Shown piece by piece: positions 45,695 through 54,534 of a DNA stretch of 59,365 nucleotides. Position 1 is the first letter of the stretch; each line of letters opens with the position of its first letter. Origin of the DNA: Tissierellales bacterium (GTDB lineage: Bacteria > Bacillota > Clostridia > Tissierellales > VENL01). The translations under genes were made by a program, and so were the position numbers. The stretch spans positions 1 to 59,365 of the forward strand of contig JANQLB010000126.1 of NCBI GenBank assembly GCA_028280805.1. The letters are read 5' to 3'. Under the pieces are notes generated by a model, which was given only the letters and a program-made list of their open reading frames with translations, was not told where the DNA came from and did no database searches.

Positions 45695-46786
45695 ATGAAA
45701 CTAGGAATTGTAGGTTTACCTAATGTAGGTAAAAGTACATTATTTAATGCAATTACATCTGCAAAAGCAGATTCTGCTAATTATCCGTTCTGCACAATTG
45801 AACCAAATATAGGTGTTGTTACTGTTCCGGATGAAAGACTTGATTTTTTAGAGAAAATATATGATTCAAAGAAAAAAATTCCAACTGCTATTGAATTCTT
45901 TGATATAGCAGGATTAGTAAAGGGTGCAAGTAACGGTGAAGGTCTTGGTAATAAGTTTCTATCTCATATTAGAGAAGTTCAAGCTGTAGTTCATGTTGTT
46001 AGATGTTTTGAGGATGAGAATATTACTCATGTGGAGGGAAATATTGATCCTTTGCGAGATATTGAAATCATTGACTTAGAATTAATATTATCAGATTTAG
46101 AAATAATGAGTAGAAGACTCTCAAAAACAGAAAAGCTTGCAAAAAGCGATAAATCTCTTTTAAGAGAAGTTACAATTATTAAGAAAATTGTAGAAGCTTT
46201 AGAATCAGGAAAACCGGCACGAATATTAGAGTTTGATGAAGAAGATACGAAATTCGTTAATCATTTAAATCTATTATCAAATAAACCGGTGCTTTATGCC
46301 ACAAATATCTCTGAAGAAGATATTATTAATGATGGTGATAATAAATATGTAGATTTTGTAAGACAGCACGCTGATAATCAAGGAGCAGAGGTTATTACAC
46401 TATGCGGTAAAATTGAATCAGAAATTTCAGAGTTGGAGGAAGAAGAAAAAAAGGAATTTTTAAGCGAGCTTGGATTAACAGAATCAGGATTAGATAAACT
46501 AATAAAAGCAAGCTATAAACTTCTTGGTTTAATTTCTTTCTTAACCGCAGGTCCAAAAGAAGTTAGAGCATGGACGATTAAGAACGGAATTAAAGCACCT
46601 CAGGCAGCCGGAAAAATTCACTCGGATATTGAAAAAGGCTTTATACGAGCTGAAGTTATTCATTTTACTGAACTGAAAAAATGTGAAACTATTACTAGAG
46701 CTAAAGAAAAAGGTCTGTTAAGACTTGAAGGTAAGGAATACATTATGAAGGATGGAGATGTAGTAGAATTTAGGTTTAACGTGTAA
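45695..46786 (+). CDS. ychF: Redox-regulated ATPase/GTPase YchF (OLA1 family)
   Basis: The 363-residue Obg-family P-loop protein has G1 GLPNVGKST (residues 6-14), NYPFCTIEPNIGVV, a G3 region FFDIAGLVKGAS, and the G4-equivalent YATNISEED. A C-terminal TGS domain follows (RAWTIKNGIKAPQAAGKIHSDIEKGFIRAEVI). YchF hydrolyses ATP and binds ribosomes. GAAAGGAAG precedes the ATG. It is monocistronic. Confidence 0.97.
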   Translation: MKLGIVGLPNVGKSTLFNAITSAKADSANYPFCTIEPNIGVVTVPDERLDFLEKIYDSKKKIPTAIEFFDIAGLVKGASNGEGLGNKFLSHIREVQAVVHVVRCFEDENITHVEGNIDPLRDIEIIDLELILSDLEIMSRRLSKTEKLAKSDKSLLREVTIIKKIVEALESGKPARILEFDEEDTKFVNHLNLLSNKPVLYATNISEEDIINDGDNKYVDFVRQHADNQGAEVITLCGKIESEISELEEEEKKEFLSELGLTESGLDKLIKASYKLLGLISFLTAGPKEVRAWTIKNGIKAPQAAGKIHSDIEKGFIRAEVIHFTELKKCETITRAKEKGLLRLEGKEYIMKDGDVVEFRFNV

Positions 46787-46886
46787 ATAAAAACGTCCAC
46801 AAAAATAATTTTTCATCATCCACAAACGCTTTAATTTCAATGTTTATAGCTGATTTTTAGAAATTAAATAAAGCAGTATTATGTAA

Positions 46887-47081
46887 GTTTACTGCCATTT
46901 TACTGTAATCAATATAAAAACACCTTTATCTCTTGACTATTTGATTAAGGGAACATCATCTGAGACTAATAAACCGAAGGATGAAACTGAGCTACAACAA
47001 TTAATTAGTAAATGTTCACAGAAAGAAATTTATGTCATTACAGATATAGTTAAAGCTATTTTGCCTCATATAGAACTGTAG
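46887..47081 (+). pseudogene. C-terminal remnant of an XRE-type regulator
   Basis: An open frame without a start codon encodes TPLSLDYLIKGTSSETNKPKDE and ELQQLISKCSQKEIYVITDIVKAILPHIEL, ending in TAG. The P-L-S-L-D-Y-L-x-x-G segment followed by a helical tail is typical of the end of XRE-family helix-turn-helix regulators. The DNA-binding part is absent and a stop codon lies immediately upstream (46884-46886). It is probably debris from an integrated element. Confidence 0.5.
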
Positions 47082-47637
47082 CTTTTTTAACCTGATTAAA
47101 GCAAGTGTTTTTGAATTTTATTAATAAATATAAAATAAATTCTATTATTATATTTGTAAATTTTTCAAAAATTCTATAAATTATAAAAATGAATATAGAC
47201 TCAGCATGAGATATTACCGCTTGGAAAAATTGTTTTTATTAAAAGAACTCTGTCAGGTTAGTTTTTAGTTGATACTATACCCTGGCAGAGTTAATTATTA
47301 TACTTATTCTAAGTGTTTCCAGAAAATATATATAATTTTTTGTCCTATAGATTTTCAGAATTAGGCTAAGCTATATATTCAAGCTATTCTATTGTACCTG
47401 ACCAATTCTTGTACAAATTGATTTTTTCACTCAAATGATTAAAATTATCCATTCTACTCCTTTAAGTAACATTTGTTTTATAATATATGCAAATCAATAT
47501 ACTACAGTTTAGTATTTTCTTGTCAAAAAATCCTATAACCATTAATTTTCCAATCGCTATAGTCGATATTCCAATTTGCTATTTCATATTAGCTCATGCA
47601 TTTGTAAATTAAACTTATAAAAATTCAAAAAATTAAT
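47082..47637. other. Gene-poor, AT-rich decayed stretch
   Basis: I see no intact gene. Stop codons are frequent in all frames I examined. A hairpin at 47246-47292 is the only structured element. The region separates the conserved ychF from the defence-like operon and looks like an integration boundary. Confidence 0.5.
47246..47292. repeat. 12-bp inverted repeat
   Basis: AACTCTGTCAGG (47246-47257) and CCTGGCAGAGTT (47281-47292) pair over 12 positions on plus-strand RNA with one G-U; the minus strand has one mismatch. On the minus strand it is followed by CTTTTAATAAAA. It could end the defence-like operon (about 345 bp past its last stop) or the remnant gene. Confidence 0.5.
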
Positions 47638-48318
47638 CTATATTTCTATCTTTAAATTACTTTCAATTATAACTTTATTATTTTCATAACAAGCACTAAA
47701 ACCCTTAACTTTCATTCCTCTATCAATACATCTAAGAAGTAAGTTTGAATACTCATTGAATTCTTTATTGATTATCACTTTTTTTACTACCGAGCTTAAT
47801 GAAACAAAATAGTAGTCTATTCGCCATCCTAGCTCTAATAGCTTTAACAAGTTGTTTAGCTGCTTTAACGCCCGTTCAGAAAAAACTGTTGGAAATAGTG
47901 ATTGTTTTCTTATAGCAATCAATCCTTTCGCTTCAACTATCAACTTTTCTTTACCATGAAGCAATAGATCTGCTTTATAATCATTAATAGTTTTTTCTCT
48001 AAAAATTTTTGTATAAAAATAATTTTTATTATTCATCTTAATATATTCTTCAACTAAGCTGTTGACAATGTTAAGATTTAGCATAATATACTTTCCATAA
48101 TACTTTACTGCAAAGACACTGTATTTTGTCCTTGTTTTTTTTCCTTTGTTAACAGTTAATAACACCTTTTTATTTTCCAACTTTATATAGTTATCTAATT
48201 TGGATGAGCTAGGTATATAACATTCGTGTATTTCATTTTTAATTAATATATTGCAAAGAAATCTATTTTTACATTCATTTATAAAAATACCCTCAACTAT
48301 ATCTCGGTTTATTTCCAA
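47638..48318 (-). CDS. SfsA-like nuclease
   Basis: The 226-residue protein follows the SfsA layout: an N-terminal OB-like domain (CYIPSSSKLDNY..., VNKGKKTRTKYSVFAV), then a PD-(D/E)xK-type domain with D117 in YKADLLL and E129-A-K131 in LIVEAKG, followed by VFSERALKQLNNLLKLLELGWRIDYYFV. SfsA proteins are housekeeping DNA/RNA nucleases. This one is divergent (the FPDAVTERG motif reads FPTVFSERA) and is the last gene of the operon, 37 bp after the FtsK-like gene. The start is a TTG at 48318 with only a distant GAGAGG. Its role as an effector nuclease is inferred from context. Confidence 0.65.
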   Translation of the reverse strand: MEINRDIVEGIFINECKNRFLCNILIKNEIHECYIPSSSKLDNYIKLENKKVLLTVNKGKKTRTKYSVFAVKYYGKYIMLNLNIVNSLVEEYIKMNNKNYFYTKIFREKTINDYKADLLLHGKEKLIVEAKGLIAIRKQSLFPTVFSERALKQLNNLLKLLELGWRIDYYFVSLSSVVKKVIINKEFNEYSNLLLRCIDRGMKVKGFSACYENNKVIIESNLKIEI

Positions 48319-48355
48319 AGTTCTAACAGCCTCTCTTTTTGAAATTTCATTACAA

Positions 48356-51300
48356 TTAAATTTTTTCTTCTAAATATTCTTCCAATTCTTCCTCACTAAT
48401 ATATAATCCCTGAATTCTTGAAATATTACCATTGAGAGATAGTAGCATATCACCTTTTCCTAATAAGTCTTCTGCTCCTGGAGCGTCTAAGATAGTCATA
48501 GAGTCTTGATGAGCTGGCAATCTAAAGGATATCCTACAAGGAATATTTGCTTTCAAGTTTGAAGTTACTATATCTGCACTTGGCCTTTGGGTAGCAATAA
48601 CAAGATGTATTCCAACATTCCGAGCTATATACGCTAATCTTGTAACCTTTGCTTCAAACTCTTTTCTCAAACTTAGCATATCTGCTGCCTGTATTAAGTC
48701 TGCATATTCATCAATAACAACTACTAACGGCTTAAGCTGATTGTGAGGGTTCTTTTTATTATAGGAAAAAAGATCTCTTGCTCTGCAGCTCGTTAATAGA
48801 TTCTGTCTTCTTTTTAATTCTTCATCTGCTAATGTACTTATCATTTCCACAGCTTCTTTAGGTTCAATTATAACTTTCTTATCCCTAAGATACTGTAATT
48901 GATTAAAAAATACAAAGTCTGTTCTTTTTGGATCAATTAAGATAATTTCAATATTCTCTTGTGAGTGTTTATGCATTAGACATACCAAGACAGTATATAG
49001 GAATATAGTCTTTCCCGAACCAGTTGAGCCTGCAACAAGCATGTGCGGAGCCTTGGCTATATCAATTATTTTAAAATCTCCACTTCCTTCCTGACCAACA
49101 ATAATATTTAAATTTCCTACTAGGGTGTCATTTGGTAGAAGAAACAAGTTATGATTCAATCCTATAACATCACTCTTTTCTCTTGGAATATCAATATAAA
49201 CAAGGTTTGTTCCTCTTTCGTTTCCGATAGCCACTTCAAATGTTGCTTCCATTTCTCTTGTAATATCAGCTTTATACTTTACTATTTTTTGCAATGTTTC
49301 ACCTGATTTTAATCTTACTCTAAACCTTATATACCTTGGTGCTACATGAACTTTCTCGGGATCAATTTCTCTAATATTAATGTTGTAGTCATCTAATATT
49401 CTGAATAAACGCTTTGTTTTTGCATCTATGCTCTCTTTAGATATTGAAAAAAACATCCCTAAATTGTCATCCGTAGTAGGCTTAAGATCATTGATTTTAC
49501 TATAATTTGTTTTATTAGAAGCTGTATTTTTGTCTTTATTAATATCATTATCTATATAATCTTTTTCTTTAACTTCATCTATAGAATTATTATTAATATT
49601 CATTATATTATCTAAAAATACACTATCATTCTTATTCTTCATATCCTCATAATCGTTCTTATATTTAGTATTCCCCATATTCTGCTCTTTCTTAAAGATA
49701 CTCTGACCAGTGTTTTTCATATATTCAAAATTCAATGCTTCAATATCATTGCTTAGCTTTTTCATTAATTCATTACAATTTTGAACTACTTTTTTTGCAA
49801 ATTTATTGTTGATCTTCACTAGTTTTAAAGGTTTTTCTTTGTCAAATGTTATTTCTTCTACTTCTCCGTGCTCTCCAAAATCAATAAAATATATAAATTG
49901 ATTAATTTCTATATCAATTTCTCCAGCAAACAATTTATTTAATTTTTCAGTCCAGTCCTTTTTAAGTCGTTTTGGTAAGAGCAACTGATAAAATGCTTGA
50001 AAAATTTGAAGCCTTAATACTTCTCTTCGTGATGTGCTAGTTATTCTACTTTTATGCATAAATACTTCTTCAATTATTTTGTATATTGCATTTACTTGTT
50101 CGACAGCTCTCCCATGTATATCATTTTTATCGTAATCAATTGAAAAATCATTTGAATGTGTTTTGACTTCAATAATATCAATATATGCCTTATGATTATC
50201 AAACCTTATTCCAATCAAATCTGATAAATAATTTTCTTCTCTTTCATCTAACCATCTATGAGCCACATCAGTATCTAAGCTTGCTAAAATGCTCACTCCT
50301 GACTTATATCTATACCATTCATATGCTACAGCTAGACCCAAATTACCTTTAATTTGATTCTCATTAAATGATCTAATACTAGCATTTGAGATTGAGTTTA
50401 ATATACCTTTTTCATTTAAAAGTTGTATATCTATTATTATATTTTGTACACACTCTTCTTTAGGATCATAATTTCCAGAACGACGTAAAAAGCTATTAAA
50501 TTCTCTATTATATTTATCCCATTTATCAGTGTATACACCTATATCTCTATAATTTATAGATTTATAATATAACCTTTTTCTGGTATCCAAGCTATCGAAC
50601 TCTATATTCTTCAAGTTTTGATCAGCAATTATTAGCCACTCAGTCTTACTAAGTAGGTTGTTGAATTGTTTTTTTGATATTGGCGATTCTATCAAAACAC
50701 TATTGTGATAATCTCTGGGCTTATCATTAAGCTTTTGGATTAACTTATTATAGTCTGAAAAGAAATATCCTTCCGAAGCTGGAGTTATAAGAACATTATC
50801 ATAGTACTGATCATATTCAAAAACATTTGGTATGCATAGTGGATGAATTTTCACAAGTTCATTAGAAGATACATTTCCTGCTAACTTCTGATTAGGATCA
50901 AATAATATAATCATATGGTATTCATCATTAGCTTCTTCAGTAAATTCCTCATAGCTTATTTTTTTATCGTGTAATTTTATATTATAATTTGGATTGCTAA
51001 TAGATTGAAATCTACCAAGTATACTTTCATCTACATTATCAAAACTACTCCAATCTTTATCAGTTTCCTTTGTTCTATAAATATGCAAATCTAAACCTAA
51101 TACTTCATGACTAGAATTCTTTAGCACTTCCTTAAAAACATATAGTGCCTTCCCCATATCCGGTGGATTTACCATAGCAATCCTTAATCTAAATAGACTA
51201 TGAGGAAACAGATTTATGTATTTGCTTGTTAGCATTTGAATAACTTCTAGTCCATGAGCTAAATTTATTACTTGCTGTTCAGTAGAATATATAGGTAAGT

Positions 51301-53035
51301 TTCCTAGCTTTGATACTTCTGGTATAATGACATATTCAGTTTTTGTAATAAATCCACTTACATAGGTTGCAGTTAATGGATTTGGTATTTCATTTGATTT
51401 CCTTATTACAAATTCCTTATCATCATTATCTAAATTAGATATCTTAATTTCATTTGCAAGTTCAATATATTTCCATAAGTATATTGGGTTTAAAGATGTT
51501 GGAATTGCATGTAAAAAATCATCACCTTTAAAGTATACCATGTCCAAAGCGTTAATTAATAGAATTACATGCTTTGCACCCCTAGAACTATATTCAATCA
51601 TTTTACTATAATTATCATTAAGAACAGATATCAAACTACTGTATATATCAATATATCTAGAGTACAATTTTAGTTTATCTGCACTTTCTGCTACCTTTAG
51701 CATAGGTGCATCTGCTAATCTAAATTTAGAGTCTACAATCTTATATCTAACTTCAACAAAACTACTGAATATAGATAGTAGTTTTACATCTTCTCCTATA
51801 TCCCCTTGAAAATTACCTAAAAACTCTTCTATCTCTTTAATAATATCCTCATTAAAACTTTCATAGTCATATCTTTCAAGATTCTTCAAGCAATCTATAG
51901 GATTGCTTTCATTTACATAAATAATTCCTCCATAGCTATCACTACTGACAAAAGTATCTATTAAATTTACAATTTCAGGTATAATCTCAATATTAATTGG
52001 TTTGTCATCAGTACTAATTTTTATTCTTCCTTTTTTATTTTTATCCTGTTCTTCAACATGCTTGTTAAATTGCTCCTCAATCGTGTCTAGTACTTCTTTT
52101 ATTTGCTCTTCATCCTTGTCTATTATTAAGCTTGCTCCTAAAGCTTCTGAGGATTTTATCTTTGGCTTCTTTATATTTGGCTTATTTTCTGTAGAACTTC
52201 TCTTACGCCTGCTTACAGACTTAAAAAACTCTTCTACCTCACTTAAAAAAAGATTCTTTAAAATTGCTATATCTCTACTCCTATAAAACTTTAGAATATT
52301 AGAGCTTAAGTAAATATTACTTTTCTTTGCTTTTGATTGGATAATCTTTCTATCAGATTCATCCAAAGTGCTTATCCTTACTACCATCTTATAATTTTCT
52401 AATAGTAGTTTTCTAATTTTTGAAGGCTTATTAGCTTGTTCTAGCCTTACATCTATCATTAACCCTAATTTATATAACTCTGAAATAGCTTTTTCAGTAT
52501 AATTTTTTTCATTTGTGTCCTCCAAAGCCTTATAATAATTCACTAGCTTTAAAAGAGATACAGTTTTTGCTAATTCTTTTGAATTTAGAGCCTTCCATAA
52601 GTTTTTAACTGGCTCATTTTTTGAAACTTTATTTATACCTGCTTTACAAATGTGTCTGTATACTTCGTCAACCTTTATTGAACTATACCATCTTAATGAT
52701 GACAACTTAGGTACATATCTCTTTACAATTACAATTCTAGTTAATTTAGGGTCTCCATTATTTCTATATTCTTCTGCATCTTCAACCGAATAGAATAAAT
52801 TATTGTATATGTTAAATTTTTCTTTATATTTTTCAACTTCATGCTTCTCCAGTCCAGCAAAAAATATACAGAAGTCATGATCATTTAATTGATCTCTTCT
52901 TGAGAATAAATTATCAACAAAATACTCATATGAAAATTCAGTAAAATCTTTGATTACTATTCCATATTCCTTCTCATTCACTTTATTAAAAATCAAATCA
53001 GATATAAATACTGCCAATAAATCATAACCATTCAT
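48356..53035 (-). CDS. FtsK/HerA-type DNA translocase with internal nuclease-like motif (DptH-like)
   Basis: The 1559-residue protein carries a C-terminal FtsK/SpoIIIE motor: Walker A GSTGSGKT (1336-1343), IILIDPKRTDF, Walker B VVVIDEYADL (about 1438-1447) and VIATQRPS (about 1479). Upstream, D939...D953 and E956-V-K958 (SDLIGIRFDNHKAYIDIIEVK region) fit a PD-(D/E)xK nuclease core. A basic, charged linker lies near residues 275-300 and a long low-complexity Asn/Asp/Lys linker between motif and motor. Its size, motor type and place after two smaller genes match DptH/DndH of phosphorothioation-dependent restriction. AAAGGAGAG precedes the ATG, 1 bp after the previous stop. Homology to DptH is inferred, not proven. 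Confidence 0.62.
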   Translation of the reverse strand: MNGYDLLAVFISDLIFNKVNEKEYGIVIKDFTEFSYEYFVDNLFSRRDQLNDHDFCIFFAGLEKHEVEKYKEKFNIYNNLFYSVEDAEEYRNNGDPKLTRIVIVKRYVPKLSSLRWYSSIKVDEVYRHICKAGINKVSKNEPVKNLWKALNSKELAKTVSLLKLVNYYKALEDTNEKNYTEKAISELYKLGLMIDVRLEQANKPSKIRKLLLENYKMVVRISTLDESDRKIIQSKAKKSNIYLSSNILKFYRSRDIAILKNLFLSEVEEFFKSVSRRKRSSTENKPNIKKPKIKSSEALGASLIIDKDEEQIKEVLDTIEEQFNKHVEEQDKNKKGRIKISTDDKPINIEIIPEIVNLIDTFVSSDSYGGIIYVNESNPIDCLKNLERYDYESFNEDIIKEIEEFLGNFQGDIGEDVKLLSIFSSFVEVRYKIVDSKFRLADAPMLKVAESADKLKLYSRYIDIYSSLISVLNDNYSKMIEYSSRGAKHVILLINALDMVYFKGDDFLHAIPTSLNPIYLWKYIELANEIKISNLDNDDKEFVIRKSNEIPNPLTATYVSGFITKTEYVIIPEVSKLGNLPIYSTEQQVINLAHGLEVIQMLTSKYINLFPHSLFRLRIAMVNPPDMGKALYVFKEVLKNSSHEVLGLDLHIYRTKETDKDWSSFDNVDESILGRFQSISNPNYNIKLHDKKISYEEFTEEANDEYHMIILFDPNQKLAGNVSSNELVKIHPLCIPNVFEYDQYYDNVLITPASEGYFFSDYNKLIQKLNDKPRDYHNSVLIESPISKKQFNNLLSKTEWLIIADQNLKNIEFDSLDTRKRLYYKSINYRDIGVYTDKWDKYNREFNSFLRRSGNYDPKEECVQNIIIDIQLLNEKGILNSISNASIRSFNENQIKGNLGLAVAYEWYRYKSGVSILASLDTDVAHRWLDEREENYLSDLIGIRFDNHKAYIDIIEVKTHSNDFSIDYDKNDIHGRAVEQVNAIYKIIEEVFMHKSRITSTSRREVLRLQIFQAFYQLLLPKRLKKDWTEKLNKLFAGEIDIEINQFIYFIDFGEHGEVEEITFDKEKPLKLVKINNKFAKKVVQNCNELMKKLSNDIEALNFEYMKNTGQSIFKKEQNMGNTKYKNDYEDMKNKNDSVFLDNIMNINNNSIDEVKEKDYIDNDINKDKNTASNKTNYSKINDLKPTTDDNLGMFFSISKESIDAKTKRLFRILDDYNINIREIDPEKVHVAPRYIRFRVRLKSGETLQKIVKYKADITREMEATFEVAIGNERGTNLVYIDIPREKSDVIGLNHNLFLLPNDTLVGNLNIIVGQEGSGDFKIIDIAKAPHMLVAGSTGSGKTIFLYTVLVCLMHKHSQENIEIILIDPKRTDFVFFNQLQYLRDKKVIIEPKEAVEMISTLADEELKRRQNLLTSCRARDLFSYNKKNPHNQLKPLVVVIDEYADLIQAADMLSLRKEFEAKVTRLAYIARNVGIHLVIATQRPSADIVTSNLKANIPCRISFRLPAHQDSMTILDAPGAEDLLGKGDMLLSLNGNISRIQGLYISEEELEEYLEEKI

Positions 53036-53036
53036 A

Positions 53037-54524
53037 TTATCTCTCCTTTATAAAGATTGTGTTTAGTCCATCGGCATATTTTTTCCCATACCCCATTGAC
53101 ATAAATATATCTGTAATTATTTCAGCGTTTTCTACAAATTGTCCAATCAAATCTCCAGGTGCATTATTACTTATGTTCCATTTTACTAACCTATTATAAT
53201 CTTCTTCAGGATTATATCCTACAATTATTCCAAAATTGTTCCAAAGTCTTTCGCCAAATTCATTTACAGTTATTTCTTCGTACATTTCAGCATCAATCAC
53301 AGTCATTAATAATGTTTCTAGAAAAAAAGGTACTGGAGTAAATCTTTTTCTCTTTGTGTTCTGTGGTCCTATTAATCCAATCTTTAATCCAAAACTACTA
53401 ATAAAATCTGCTGGACTTGTGAAATCACTAGTAAAGAGCATAAATCTTGTTGCTTCAATAAAAGACTTATAGTGATCCTTTATATCTTCATAAAACCCCA
53501 TATATATTGATAGATACATATTATTTCTTGCGTTACTATCCATTCCTTTTTTTACTTGTAAATCCATTCCATTTATTAGGTCAATAAGTTGATCATGCGA
53601 ATATGTATTATAACCTCTTATATCGAATATTTGCTTTAAACCAAATTCAAAATACTCTTCTACTCTTTGCTTAGCAATAACTAAAGATTCTGCACTTGCA
53701 TATTTAATAGCTGATAAATCTGCCTTAGAATCAAAAACTATTGGTACATTATCATCGATAGAATAATTGCTGTTTATGTCCAAAATTTTTGAAATCAGAT
53801 GGAAGATAATTAAAAAGCAAGATATTAAAACCACTCTTTGTAAGGTTATTAATTTATCCTCTTTCAAAAACATACAATTCTTAGTCAAAGTTTCTAGAGC
53901 ATGCCTAATTTTTAGCTCTGTTTTTCCATTTTTTATTTTTTTATCCTGCAATTTCTTTTTATTTGAAGCATTTTTAACTTCTTTTGTATAGTATTTTACA
54001 ATCGGTTCTGCAATCATACTATATTCATCATCCTCAGAATCGAGACAATTTTTTATCATATCAATACAATTTGACTTGTCGCCAAAGGATTTTTCAGTTA
54101 AAATATCGTATAAGAAACTATGCATGCTTGATTCAGATGGAACACTACCTCTTACCTGTCTCTTTGAAACTATATTAATAACAGTATTAGGCAATGATGC
54201 ATACGCACTACTATCAGGATTAAACAATTTTCTTAAGTACAATCTTAAAGTGTTTAGCTCCTCATCTGATATATTATCTACTTCATTAATAATTTCTCTA
54301 AACTCTTCTTTTATTTTTCCAGCACTGTTTACTTCTTTTCCCCCAGAGCTCCTTACAACCCATTTATTTAAATCTTCAATATCATAGTTTTTTTCTAATA
54401 TTAATCTAAATAAACCATTTGCTATATGTACAGGCTTCGTACCACTCGAGGTTGGTGTATAACCTATATAATCATCAAATACTTCTCTGGCAAATTTATC
54501 TAATTTATCCTTTTTCCCAGTCAT
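53037..54524 (-). CDS. Uncharacterised protein in DptG position
   Basis: The 495-residue protein has no motif I recognise. It is mainly helical, with a Lys-rich middle (about 180-205) and a hydrophobic segment (about 230-250; VVLISCFLIIFHLISKI) that could be a membrane helix or buried core. The C-terminal half is richer in aromatic residues (MYLSIYMGFYEDIKDHYKSF). It lies between the DptF-like ATPase and the FtsK-like motor, the place of dptG in dptFGH loci, with similar length. AGGGGG precedes the ATG. It is probably a structural subunit of the same complex. Confidence 0.45.
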   Translation of the reverse strand: MTGKKDKLDKFAREVFDDYIGYTPTSSGTKPVHIANGLFRLILEKNYDIEDLNKWVVRSSGGKEVNSAGKIKEEFREIINEVDNISDEELNTLRLYLRKLFNPDSSAYASLPNTVINIVSKRQVRGSVPSESSMHSFLYDILTEKSFGDKSNCIDMIKNCLDSEDDEYSMIAEPIVKYYTKEVKNASNKKKLQDKKIKNGKTELKIRHALETLTKNCMFLKEDKLITLQRVVLISCFLIIFHLISKILDINSNYSIDDNVPIVFDSKADLSAIKYASAESLVIAKQRVEEYFEFGLKQIFDIRGYNTYSHDQLIDLINGMDLQVKKGMDSNARNNMYLSIYMGFYEDIKDHYKSFIEATRFMLFTSDFTSPADFISSFGLKIGLIGPQNTKRKRFTPVPFFLETLLMTVIDAEMYEEITVNEFGERLWNNFGIIVGYNPEEDYNRLVKWNISNNAPGDLIGQFVENAEIITDIFMSMGYGKKYADGLNTIFIKER

Positions 54525-54534
54525 AAATTTCCCC

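Noticed and set aside
47470..47637. Short minus-strand peptide (NWNIDYSDWKINGYRIF) as a gene fragment
   Set aside because: Fewer than 25 codons between stops, no start codon or ribosome site, and no family recognised.
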